Below, one piece after another: positions 35,483-46,654 of a DNA stretch of 64,000 bases. Every line of letters starts with the position of its first letter. Position 1 is the stretch's first letter. The notes below the pieces were generated by a model. It worked only from the letters and a program-made list of their open reading frames with translations. It was not told where the DNA came from and did no database searches. A program made the translations under genes and the position numbers. The stretch covers positions 79,298,001 to 79,362,000 of the forward strand of contig JBITNC010000001.1 in NCBI GenBank assembly GCA_050084985.1, read 5' to 3'. The stretch is from Nageia nagi. Lineage: Eukaryota > Pinophyta.

Positions 35483-35710
35483 TTATGTTTGCATCATGTC
35501 AAATAATTCTTGGGCCTTATTTATTCTTCCAAATTTTACATACATGTATATCAAGGCATTAAAAACCATAACATTTGATGTACAAGTACCAATTAGACAC
35601 ATTTGTATATATAATTTAGGTTTTATGTGTATTTTGGTAGTAAATTTCAAAGCTCCCTCACAATAGCCTACATGACCAAGAAGGTAAATAATGCATGTAT
35701 AATGATTCAT
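35483..35710 (-). pseudogene. PPR fragment on minus strand
   Basis: A 75-codon open stretch begins MNHYTCIIYLLGHVGYCEGA and later reads VMVFNALIYMYVKFGRINKA then QELFDMM. The first part is the E-region start and the second is a standard PPR motif; in intact proteins they occur in the other order. It is therefore probably a rearranged or chimeric remnant. Confidence 0.7.
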
Positions 35711-36079
35711 ACCATATATAAGGGTAAGAAATTGAAAATATGAGAAAATGGAGTAAATTCTTGCACATAATAATTCGATATTCCTACATAATCAAGAGAA
35801 TTCTTCACCATTAAGCTCCTCTTTCTATAGAGTTCTATCCTAGATATGGAGATGTGTAGTAATACCCACCACCATTAATATAGAGAATTGATGTGGTGAT
35901 GAAATATCAAAATGGATATTTATTAGGTTTTATTATGGCTATTTTCATTTTATTGAAATTGGTCTTTAGAAAATGAAAATTGAGAGATCGATTTCATTAA
36001 ATCTTTTTCTTCATATGTAAAGTAGGAAATAAAACTTTGTATGCCATGATGCCATTTTAAATTGATGCAAATTATAATG

Positions 36080-36345
36080 AAATCATATTGGAATGACATT
36101 TCAAGTATTACTTTTACTATATGTAGATAATGCCCCAACACTGTGATGAAAAAATTCAATGGAATGGTACTAGACATGTTGTTATGGAAAACACTTGTGG
36201 GTTCCTATGGTATGCCATGTTATACTACTTCAATGGCTCTACATACTTCACATATGGTTGGGAGAACTTTGTACATAAACAATTCATTCAACCTAGAGAT
36301 GTTATAGTGTTGAGAAGCCTTACATATTCATATTTTATTATTTGA
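36080..36345 (+). pseudogene. B3-type DNA-binding domain fragment
   Basis: The frame contains VVMENTCGFLWYAMLYYFNG and FTYGWENFVHKQFIQPRDVI. It fits the second half of a B3 domain, where a Trp-containing strand is followed by a 'GW..FV....L..GD...F' motif. A tatatgtag acceptor-like site precedes the ATG at 36130, so it may be one exon. The frame stops soon after the motif and no other B3 exon is seen, so it is most likely an isolated pseudogene exon. Confidence 0.5.
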
Positions 36346-37805
36346 ATATATGAACCAATTGGAAATGAAAAAATTATTAAAAATCCATATATTATAAAAG
36401 AAAATTCACCCTTATGTCATGGTTTAAAATTCACCCTTATGTTTGTAGATGATTTTGGAGGCCCCAAGATGTTTGAAAAAGATATACTCTAATTCTCATG
36501 TAAGATAGGGAAGTTTGCATTTGGTTTATCAACTCAACTTGTAAGATAACTCTTCCCTGGTAAGATAGCTCTTCCTTACTTCATCTCATAATCAACATAT
36601 TAGAAAAACATATTTGAGATTTTTCTTCTTTATCTTCTCTTTTTTTATCTAGATTGGATTGTAGTATGTTTCCAATTCCTTCATTTGGAGATGGTTTCCT
36701 CATAAAAGGGAAAATGTGTTGTTAGTTTGTCAGAGGAGAAAATGGTATGTGAACTTAGTAGCAAGTGATGTTGGACCAACTCTTGTTAGGCATAGGCTTT
36801 TGAATGGTTGAAAGCATTTTGTTATTGATAATAAACTTAAGCTCAGTGATATTTATAATTTTGAATTGATATACAAAACAAAGTATGTATTCAAAGTTAG
36901 AATATCCATAACTTAAATTGACATCACAATGCTATACAATTTTCCTAACACCATCACATAACACACTCCCATTACATATGAGTGAGTTTAGATTCCAAAT
37001 ATGTATTTTTTTTTATAATTGAATTATATATATATATTTTTAAATTAATTTTCAATCAAATTTGTTCATAAACTTGAAAAATTTAGGTTGTCTTGTTCAT
37101 AAAATATAAAGAACTATTATGAATTATTTAGTTATCATTTATATCATCTTCATCAATAAGAGATACAATATGTTTTCCTCTAGGATCAATATTAATTACA
37201 AATCACATTGTCTCATCCTCCACATCTAGATAAAAAAATACTTGATAACAATGTTGTGGTAAAACATAAGGCTCTTTATCTTTAGCTAAATATTTTATGG
37301 AGTTAATTGCAAAGTTTTACTATTATCATCATGTAAGATTATTCTTATATTAAGTGTTTCAAACCATTTATGTCTAAATACTACACATTGGAATGACTTA
37401 TATTCCAACTGAATAATTTGTTAAATTTTTTCAACATATTGTAATGTTCCTTCTATCAAGTTTTTATCTCTTGTACTTGCATGACTTGCTTGGTGAAAAC
37501 AACATCACTCCATTGTCAAATGTCACTTTATTTTGATCAATATTTTCAATTCTAAAGTGTTGACCATATGCCCACATTAAAGAGAAAGATAATGCTTGCA
37601 AATATTTACATAAAAAATATTATTAGTGTAATCATTATTTTTATACAAACTATCACACTCTTATAAAAATATCAAAAATTAAATGCATATCAGTAAATTA
37701 ATAATAACTACATTTTGATTGAATCTAATGGTTATATTTTGAAGATGTTCATTTATATTTTCATCTCCTTATCTTTGTTTCTCATCAATTTCTTCCTTGA
37801 CCCAT
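36346..37805. other. no recognisable gene
   Basis: AT-rich. No domain or repeat was recognised apart from short poly(T) and TA runs. Confidence 0.4.
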
Positions 37806-38366
37806 GACCCTAACCCTTAACCCTAAACTCTTAAACCCTTACCCCTAATCCCTAACCCTTAAACCCTTACCCCTAAAACCTAAACCCTTATCCTTAACCC
37901 TACCCCTAACCCCTAACCCTAACCCTAACCTTAGTCCTAACCATTAACACCTAACCTTAACTCACACTAATAGTAACCATTAACACCTAATCCTAACAAC
38001 TAAATTACCTAAATTCTTACCCCAAACCCCTTAACCCTAACCTATATACCATAAATCCCTAACCCTTTAAATCTCTTTGATCCCAAACCCCAAACCCTTA
38101 GCCCTAACCCTAATCATAACCCCTAACCCTTCACCTTAATTGGAATGAATAACACTAAACCCTAACCCATAAACCTTGACTTGACTCCTAACCCCAAATC
38201 CTTAAACTATTACTTGTAATCCTAAACCCTAAACCCTTAACCTTGATCTTAAATTGTTAAAACCATAAGCATAACCTCGAACCCTTAAACCCTTACCCAT
38301 AACCATTAACTCCTAACCCTAACTCCCACTAACATTAACCATTAATATGTAACCCTAACCACTAAA
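37806..38366. repeat. degenerate telomere-like array (CCCTAA strand), left part
   Basis: Dense variants of aaccctaa/cccttaaa, the plant telomere motif, without long perfect runs. Landmarks such as 'acttgactcctaacccc' and 'aaactattac' recur in the continuation at 39330-40120. The array therefore has a higher-order unit of roughly 300-480 bp and grew by local duplication, not telomerase. Confidence 0.85.
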
Positions 38367-39087
38367 TGATTTGTAATCATTGAATGGTTATAGCATACTC
38401 AGATTCTCACTTATAGATTCAAATAAAAAAACATTCACCATTATAAGATCCATCAAATTGCATATAAATTTGAAATTGCACAATGTCAAACTACAAACTA
38501 ATAATCTCAAAACACATAATAAGATCAACATAATGATTTACTCTGGTTCACCCAATTTGGGCTAATCTAGCATGGAATTAGAGCCTTCTCTTCTCATTAT
38601 CTACAGATATTACAATATTATGTGCATAGATAAATACCATCAAAATAATGGTAATACAATCCTCTACAACACTACTACAATCTCCTACAACAAGAAGAAT
38701 ACTTTAGAACTACAAATTATTTGGAATGACTCTTGGTCTTCCTTCAAATCCTTACAATCCTAAAATATTAAAATTCTCTAAAACTCCAACTATCGAATCA
38801 AAGAGTGTCATGCCATTAAATAAACCTAGAACCATCTCCAAGACATCACTTAAATACCTTGAACTACTCAACTTCCCTAAACATTGATATCCCTTCAACT
38901 TCCCTTATTAACTCATTAATATGCACACCATTAACAACCTAGAAGTAGTGTTGCATGCCATTGGCAATGTGGTTATGCACACTGATTAACTCCATATTTT
39001 ACTATTTGGTCTATCTCTAAGCATAGATACCTTTGGAATTAGTACTACTCTTATAGAGGACAACTTAACATGATCCAATTTAGATCA
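38367..39087 (-). mobile_element. solo LTR inserted in telomere-like array
   Basis: A 721 bp TG...CA segment (TGATTTGTAATC ... TTTAGATCA) is flanked by a perfect 5 bp duplication, CTAAA, at 38362-38366 and 39088-39092. Removing it restores 'accactaaattacc', a phrase found in other copies of the array. It contains 'tggttcacccaatttgggct', close to the LTRs of element B, so it likely derives from a related Ty3/gypsy family. Single LTRs arise by recombination between the two LTRs of one element. The minus strand is assigned by similarity to element B. Confidence 0.85.
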
Positions 39088-40255
39088 CTAAATTACCTTA
39101 ATCCTTACCCTAAACCTCCAAACCAAAACCCATTAACCCGAACCTATAAACCCGAAAACCCTTAACCTTAGACCCTAAACCCCTAATCCTTTAAATCTCC
39201 TTAACCTTAAACCCCTAAACCTTTCCCTTAACCCTAATTCTAACTCCTAAACCTTAACTTTAATTGTAACTAATAACACCAAACCCTAATCCATAAGTTG
39301 TAACATAATAACTAACCTCAAACCCTTAAACTATTACCTCTAATCCTGAACCCTAAATCCTAACCCTTAACCCTAAACCCTTAAACCCTTAGCCCTAACC
39401 CTAACCCTAACTCTAATCATTAATACCTAACCCAAACTCCCACTAATGCCTAACCCTAACCATTAAATTACCCTAATCTTTATCCAAAACCCCTAACCAT
39501 TTAAACCTTCCTAACCCTAAATCCTTGACCTTAATCCTAACCCCTAACCCTTAACCTTGACCATAACCATAACTAATTACACCAAACCAAAACCCATAAA
39601 CCCTAACTTGACTCCTAACCCTAAAGCCCTAAACTATTACCCTTAATCATAAACCTTAAACCCTAACCTTGAACCCTTTAAATTCTAACCCCTAACCCTA
39701 ACCATTAACACCTAACCTTAACTACTAAATTTCCCTAATCCTTACCCCAAACCCCCTAATTAAAACCCCTTAACCCTAACTTATAAACCCTAAACCCCTA
39801 TCCATTTAAACCTCCTAACCCTAAATGCAAACTCTAACCCTTAAACTCTAATCATAAACCCTAAATCCTTAACCCTTAAACCCCTAACCCTTAAATCCTT
39901 AAAACACTTAATCCAAAACCCTAAACCCCTAACCCTTGAACCCTAAAAAACCTTAACTCCAAACCCTAAATCCCTCACCCTTAAAATCTCTTTAACCCTA
40001 AACCCTTATCTATAACCTTAATCCTAACCCCTAACTCTTAACTTTAACCATAACTAATAACACTAAATCCTAACCCATAAACCCTAACTTGCTTCTAACC
40101 CCAAACCCTTAAACTATTACCCCTAAACCCAAACCCTAAACCCTACCCTTAACCTAAACTCTAGCCCTTAACCCTTAACCCTTAAACCCTAACCCCTAAC
40201 CCTAACCATTAACACCTAACCCTAACCTATAATCCAAACTCTCACCCTTAAATTT
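39088..40255. repeat. degenerate telomere-like array (CCCTAA strand), right part
   Basis: Continues the array at 37806-38366 after the solo LTR. Higher-order landmarks are 'aaactattac' near 39331, 39631 and 40113. Confidence 0.85.
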
Positions 40256-41199
40256 TTTAACATTTATACATATACACCTAAACAATTTATTAATTTATTT
40301 AAATAAATTATTTATACCCATAATAATTTTTTTAAAAATTTATCTCTTAATGTTATACCTAACGACACGTCTGATGTAGATCCTGATAGAAAAGAATGTC
40401 AAACATATTGTGAGGAACCACCCAAAACTCTTAAAAAAAACATTAGGCCCCACATACCCATCACTTTCCTTCTAGACATTCTAAAATAAACAAAAGAGGA
40501 TTTTAGTTTGAATTTAGGTGGAGAAAGCAAGAAGGGGGTTCTCTACAACATTCTATCACCATTCTACCATATTTTTTGTAGATTTCTCAACCAAGTAAGA
40601 TTTTTCTACTATATTCTAGCAAATTTTCATTTTTTTCTTATAGATTTTTAATTTTTACTCTTAAATGCAAGGAATGAAATAAAAAATGTAGAGTATATTA
40701 AATATAACTAAAACTTGTAAAAAACCTAGGGTTTTGGTAAAAATCTTATGGTTTTTGTAAATTTGAGGGTTTTCTTAAAGAATTTGGTAAAGACCCTAGA
40801 GAATTTGGTAAAAATCCTTTAGGAATTTTTCCAAATTCTTTATAATGTCTTAAATTCTTAGAGTTTTTACCAAATTTCTAGAGAAATCAGTAAAAACCCT
40901 AGGAATTTATGAAATTCTTGGTAAAAAACCCTAAATTCAGTAAAAAACTCTAGGTTTTTTTTTCTAATTTTTAGACAATTTAGAATAAATCCTAAAAACC
41001 CTTAAAAGTTAGAAAATATTTTACTAAAAATTCTATTTTAAAATATAATTTTTAACATATAATTTTTCTAATAAGTTTTTAAAATATTTTTTATTTTATT
41101 TTCATAACTAAATTAATAAATTTAATATTTCAATATAGTTTAATATAACAACATTAAAATTTAATATAATTTAATATAAAATTTAAATTTAATATACCT
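40256..41199. other. no gene; CCCTAGG-like motifs
   Basis: AT-rich. Between 40720 and 40960 a loose repeat of 'aaaaccctaggnnttnggtaaaa' occurs on both strands. It is probably decayed telomere-like or minisatellite sequence. Confidence 0.4.
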
Positions 41200-41400
41200 T
41201 ATTTTTTAACCCTCTCTATACAAAATTTTTTAACCCCTCCGTAACCAAAATATTTTAACCTCTATCTAAACTACATTTTTTAACCCCCCCAAACTTACAT
41301 TTTTTAATCCCCCCTAACCTACATTTTTTAACACCCCAACGTACATTTTTTAACCTCCCTAACCTATATTTTTTAACCCCCTCCTAACCAAAATGTTTTA
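41200..41400. repeat. minisatellite, about 24 bp unit, eight copies
   Basis: Units of 22-26 bp with the core ttttttaacccccctaacct and aca ending. Each joins a T6 run to a telomere-like taaccc stretch. Confidence 0.85.
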
Positions 41401-41605
41401 TTGTCCATATTGGTATTAAAGCTTAATCGAAGAGCATCCGAGTTGAAGATTAAACCAATTGAAAATGAACTAGACATGCAAAACATATCAATCAAATTTG
41501 AGAAGGTATAACTTCTTATAAAGACATCCAATTGAGCTACTTTTTTTTTTTGCATTGGATAGTGCTTGAAGATACCTTTCGAATGAGTATACGTATGCCT
41601 ACCTT

Positions 41606-42063
41606 TGTTGAAGGTTTGACCATCATATTGGGCATTTTTTGACAAACTATCCAATGCATTGAGTTCTCAATATTTTCCAAACCAACCATGTTGCACCTAG
41701 CCCTAGGTGTACTGCACCCAAAAACTATTCCCAGGTGTACTACACCCAACTTTCTTTGTACCAAGCATATTGCACCTAAAAATAGAGCCTGATGGGTTAA
41801 TTTTAGCATGCATGAGATTGCATTTTTTTATCTTCGATTTTAGTTTAGATGTTGCTATTTTGGGTTGATGTTTCATCCAATTATCTTCTAGTATGTTTGG
41901 GTGGATTTAGCATACATTAGTTTTCTTTTAGATTAGATTATAACAAGTTATGATCATGCATCTTGAGTTTATATTTAGCACAATATATTTATGGGTTTTT
42001 TCCAAAACCTATATGTATGTAAAATTTTTGTTTTTTGAATCAATGAAAAGAGAATAGTTCTCA
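41606..42063 (+). repeat. 5' LTR of copia-like element
   Basis: 458 bp. It contains repeated 'gtgtactgcaccc/gcacctag' phrases and ends tagttctca. Confidence 0.88.
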
Positions 42064-42066
42064 TTA

Positions 42067-42078
42067 TGGTATCAGAGC
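42067..42078 (+). other. primer-binding site
   Basis: TGGTATCAGAGC, complementary to initiator methionine tRNA, just inside the 5' LTR. Confidence 0.9.
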
Positions 42079-42274
42079 TTCGTTGAGAGATCTATTGGGT
42101 TAGAAGAAATCTTATGGGCATTTGTAAAAATTGATTGAAACTCTTACAAGTGTGTGAAGAGAGTCCCAAAGTTTTATTGAATTATTGAGATTGGAATGAT
42201 TGCTAACAACAATACTCTTCCTAATAGCTTTTTGTAAGTGTGAATAAGTTGCTTCTAGTTGAGAGTCCATCGTA

Positions 42275-44329
42275 ATGGAATATTGTTGGATGGCCACCAT
42301 GTTTGAGGAAATAAAGGTCCCAAAATTTGGTGGTGAAGATTATGCTTACTGGAGCATAAGAATGAAGACTTTCTTAATGACCAAAGATCTTTGGAACATT
42401 ATAGAAGGTAACTATGAAGAACCCCTCACATGGAGCATGCTTGGAAAAGAAGAAAAGAGGTTAAATAAAGAGGAGAAATATCAAAATTGCTTATCTCTTA
42501 TGGATTTAAGAAAAGGTATTGAAAAAAGTGTTTTCCTACTCATTGCAAGTTGTGTAATAGTTGCAAGTGCATGGAGGAGAATACAAGATGTTTATGGGTG
42601 TGATGAGAATACTCATGGATATTATTTGAGTAAAGAGGAACATTTTTCCAAAATAGAACACCATTTTGGAGAGTCTTATGAAGACTCATGTTATTGTTAT
42701 GGAAAACCTTTCTCTTATTATGGGGAGGCATATATGTTTGAAGAGTGTTATGGTATAGGCTCATGTGAATCCATGTATTATGAAGGCATGCATGGTGATG
42801 GATAATCCTTTCTTGAAGAGAAGGATGTGAAGGAGCCTAGTGTGAGGCCTTGTACAACTCTCATGGATAAGATTCATGCAAAGGAACTTATTCTTATTGA
42901 GAAGAGAGGAGAAGGTGAAGCTTGTTATTAAACCCTCATTGTTAGAGGCATGTCTTATTATGAAGGTATGAATGATGGATTCTTTTTTTTAGAGGGAGAA
43001 TATGTTGAAAAGAAAAATTATGTTGATAAATATCTTATAGGAATGACATGCTTAGAAAGCATTCACATTGCCCATAAGAAGAATGAATGTTTCATTGAAG
43101 AGATACACCTTCAACTTGTAGAAGAGGATATATCATCTCAACCTTTTATTGAAGAGTAGTTTATGAAAGAAGATTGGCTTGCCCAAGTTGAAGACCACCA
43201 AGGTGAGGTGGTTGATGAATTTCTTATTGAAGAGACAAGTATTAAAGCTTAATTCTATGAAAATAATTGATTTTTTGAAGAGCACTCCAAATTGGATGAA
43301 GACCACCAAGATGAGGTGGCTGATGAATGTCTCATTGAAGAGACAAGTATTAAAGCTTCATTCTATGAGAATAATTGATTTTTTGAAGAGCACTCCAAAG
43401 TAGATGAAGACCACCAAGATGAGGTAGTTCCAAATTATCTCATGGAGGAGGGTAAAGATTAGAATTTTGATGATGGAGTATGTCTCATGGAGGAGCCATC
43501 TCATCCAAAATTTGAAGGAGATTCATATGATGAATCCACACATACACTCAAGGAGGAGTGTTTCTTTTTGGTTGCAACCCACTTATATGAAGTGGAATAT
43601 CATTTGTTTGGAATGATATATTGAGACAAACCAAATTTTAAAGCTCACTCATTTTGAGTGAAATATTGTCTTGTTGGAAAGGCAATGGATGAATATTTGG
43701 GATTTGATTACCCATATGTTAGAGTTCCTCTAAAGGAGAAGAAAAATGAAAGAGGAGGATAGACCCTTATGATGGAGTGTTTCTTACTTGAATACCACTC
43801 TCATGGAGTGGATAGATATTATGAAGCTCACTCATCAATAATGAAGGATGTGTTGTGTGAAAAGAAGAGCACAAGATACTATCTCATTTGGAAGGAGAAA
43901 GATGCAATAGTAAATGATATAGAGAATGGAGGTATAACGAAAGTTGGTGAGCTTCAAGTTGTCATAACTACTAAGGAATCAATTATTGGAGAACAAGATC
44001 ACTCATCAAGAGTGAAGAATATTTTATATGAGGAAGACTATCTCAAGGGGGAGATAGTCACTCATGGACTTCATGGTGTAAGAGAGGAATCATAAAAGGA
44101 GATTGAGGATTTACTTGTAGAGGAAATTGTGGATGAAGATCACTCACTTGGAGTTATAACAAAGAGTTTTCTTGAAGAGGCAACAATGTGCAAAGATCAC
44201 TCACTTGGAGTGATAACAAAGAGTTATCTTGAAGAGGCAACATTGTGTAAAGAGGAAACATTGGAGTTCCTTACCATGATTGAAGAATGGTTTCTTTAAG
44301 AGAAACATGGGATCCTACTCAATAAATAA
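42275..44329 (+). pseudogene. gag N-terminus fused to acidic repeat protein
   Basis: One frame of about 685 codons, interrupted only by point stops (open pieces 42275-42805, 42950-43159 and 43769-44095 share the frame). Residues 1-55 match copia gag: VPKFGGEDYAYWSIRMKTFL then TKDLWNIIEG. After about residue 85 the sequence is no longer gag-like. It becomes rich in Glu, Asp, His and Tyr with recurring DEDHQDEV, LIEETS, FFEEHSK and DHSLGVITKS-FLEEAT motifs, including a 36-residue tandem unit. No zinc knuckle or enzyme domain is seen. Whether the second half was captured from a host gene or grew by repeat expansion is open. Confidence 0.75.
43194..43420 (+). repeat. 108 bp tandem repeat, in frame
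   Basis: Units start accaccaaggtgaggtgg (43194), accaccaagatgaggtgg (43302) and a partial third (43410). 108 bp equals 36 codons. A TGA stop sits at the same place in the first two units, while a TAA occurs only in the first. Confidence 0.9.
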
Positions 44330-44426
44330 CTATTGGAGTTAAAACATTCTTGTTCTTTATTTTATTGACTACTGTTATCAATGATTTTTTTGTTGAGTAG
44401 AGGTAAAACATTCTTATTCTTTATTT

Positions 44427-44905
44427 TGTTGAAGGTTTGACCATCATACTGGGCATTTTTTGATAAATTGTCTAGTGCACCGAGTTCTCAATATTTTGCA
44501 AACCAGACATATTACACCTAGCCTTGGGTCCATTGTGCCCAAAAAAATGTTCCTAGGCACATTGTACCTAGCACTAGGTGCACTACACCTACCTTCCTTT
44601 GTACCAGGAATACTGTGCCTAAAAATAGAGCTCGATGGGCTAATTTTGACATGCTCAAGATTGCATTTTTTGTCTATGATTTTACTTTAGATGTGGCTAT
44701 TTTGGGCTAATGTTTTGCCTAATTATCTCCTAGAATGTTAGGGTAGATTTAGCATGTATTACTTTACTTTTAGATTGGATTATAACAAGTTGTGATCAAG
44801 AAACTTAAGTTTATATTTAACAAAGTCTATTTCTGGGTTTTATCCAAAACCTATATGTATGTAAAGTTTTCATTTTTCAAATCAATGAAAGTAGAATACG
44901 TCTCA
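44427..44905 (+). repeat. 3' LTR of copia-like element
   Basis: 479 bp, collinear with 41606-42063 with scattered changes and small insertions. Confidence 0.88.
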
Positions 44906-46402
44906 CCCCCAAACTTAATATAGAAGGAAGTTCTACATTAATGGATGAAGTTTACTTAATTGTGATGTAAACTTTATTTCGTGTTAATGATCTTAATGTC
45001 TTTAATTTTTCAAAACACTTTGATTTTAATAAATTTAAATTGACTTTTTAGGACTTGTAGAGATTTATTTTTTTTGATGTTAATGATTTTAATATTTTTA
45101 AAGTTTTAAAAGGTATTATTTATTTATTAATGAGGAAATGAAGAGGATTAGAGGAGGAGGTCCAATGATGACAAATACAAGGATAAAATGGAGGAAATAA
45201 TCAAAATAACTTGAGATTGAAAAAAAACATTGGTAAGTATCAACATTTACAATTTTGTTATCAATATATTTTCTTTAATGGTACTTATTTCATAAGATAA
45301 ATAATATTTTTTATTTAAATTTTTTTACAGATGTCAAAAATTAAGTAAGTGTTGAAAATTACTAGTAAAATACTAACACAAAAATAAATGGATAAGCTAC
45401 AAGGTATTGGGTCCTCTCGTTCTAGTCACAACTGACATACCTCACCATCACCTCCAACCACTCCACATGGTAACTTTTTTTCATGAATTAATTTTTAAAA
45501 ATGTTTGAAATATATATATTTTTAATTTCTTATTAATTTTTTTTAATGGTTCATTATAAATTTGGTGAAGGTGACATAAATATTTAAACTATAGAGTCAG
45601 TAAATCAAGACCCCCTACATATTACACATTGATAAGTTCATTTGGGGTTGAGATAAGAGTGAAACTGAATGATGAAGTAATTGAGGATTCAATAGGTACA
45701 TAAAATGAATACATTTATGTTTAAAAATCAATACATTTAAATATATATTTGTAATATAATAATTTACTAATATTTTCAAATATTATACAAGGAAAGTTTT
45801 TTATGAACATCTAAGGAAGCATACACTTAACATTTTAGGGAAAACATTAGATATTGGTTGGAAGTAACAAAATGAGGTTGGTACATATTTATTTATAATT
45901 ATTATTAATAATATTTTGTAAAAGAATTATTACATATGTAAAAATATTATTGTTTAAAAAATTTAAAACTAATTTTTATAGTTATGTATTTAACAATTAA
46001 AAGAAGATTTATAGGTGCTATCAAAAACGATTTTGGAGATGAGTTATGTATAGATTTTGTGCTACATAGGGCAAGGAATTTGAATTGGAAGAGAGACCAA
46101 TATAGATGCATCATAATTAAGTCTCTAGGCCCAACTCAACGTATTCATTACTATAGAAAGGCTAATTATGATCCAAAAGTATGGAAATAATTGGTGGCTA
46201 AAGTGAATGCAGCCAAGGAACATCATGCATCCATACAACAACCCTCACAATAATAGAAAGCATCACAAGCATGTGGATTTTTTAAATCATTATCCGAAGG
46301 TACACATCATATGGGTTTTTGCAAGAAAGTAAGGGTTTGATGCCATGTTTGTGAGTACATTAATTTAATGAATTATTTAATATTTATACATACAATAATT
46401 AA

Positions 46403-46407
46403 ATATA

Positions 46408-46446
<39 letters not shown>

Positions 46447-46447
46447 T
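46403..46447. repeat. TA microsatellite
   Basis: Long alternating AT run. Confidence 0.95.
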
Positions 46448-46654
46448 TTTGTATTTGTCTAAATATAATAGGCTTACAACAAAGGAGGAATCTAAATATG
46501 GACTTAAAGAAGGTTTCACAAAGCTTTAGAAAAGGTTGGATGCTAAAATTGTAAGTAAGTAGGAATACCATACAAACTTTAAATTAATTAATTATATTTA
46601 ATTTTTAAATGATAATTTAGGATTTAAATATTTTACTTAGAATTAAAAATGTTG

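Larger units (their letters stand above)
41606..44905 (+). mobile_element. non-autonomous copia-like LTR element with acidic repeat ORF
   Basis: LTRs at 41606-42063 and 44427-44905 (start TGTTGAAGGTTTGACC, end GTCTCA/TTCTCA) flank a 2.4 kb interior. A TGGTATCAGAGC primer site lies three bases after the 5' LTR. The interior encodes a single frame that starts like Ty1/copia gag and then becomes an acidic repeat protein. No protease, integrase or RT is present. Flanking 5-mers (acctt, ccccc) do not match and no polypurine tract is evident, so the 3' end may be rearranged. Confidence 0.85.

Noticed and set aside
37806-40255. A true telomere or chromosome end
   Set aside because: The repeats are strongly degenerate, have higher-order units, contain a solo LTR, and are followed by many kilobases of ordinary sequence.
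40346-40400. Left CACTA terminus partner (tctcttaatgttatacctaac resembles an inverted subterminal stretch near 49410-49440)
   Set aside because: The similarity is about 20 bases and no CACTACAAGAAA end is present at the expected distance.
46377-46571. Minus-strand ORF rich in Tyr/Ile
   Set aside because: It is produced by the TA microsatellite.
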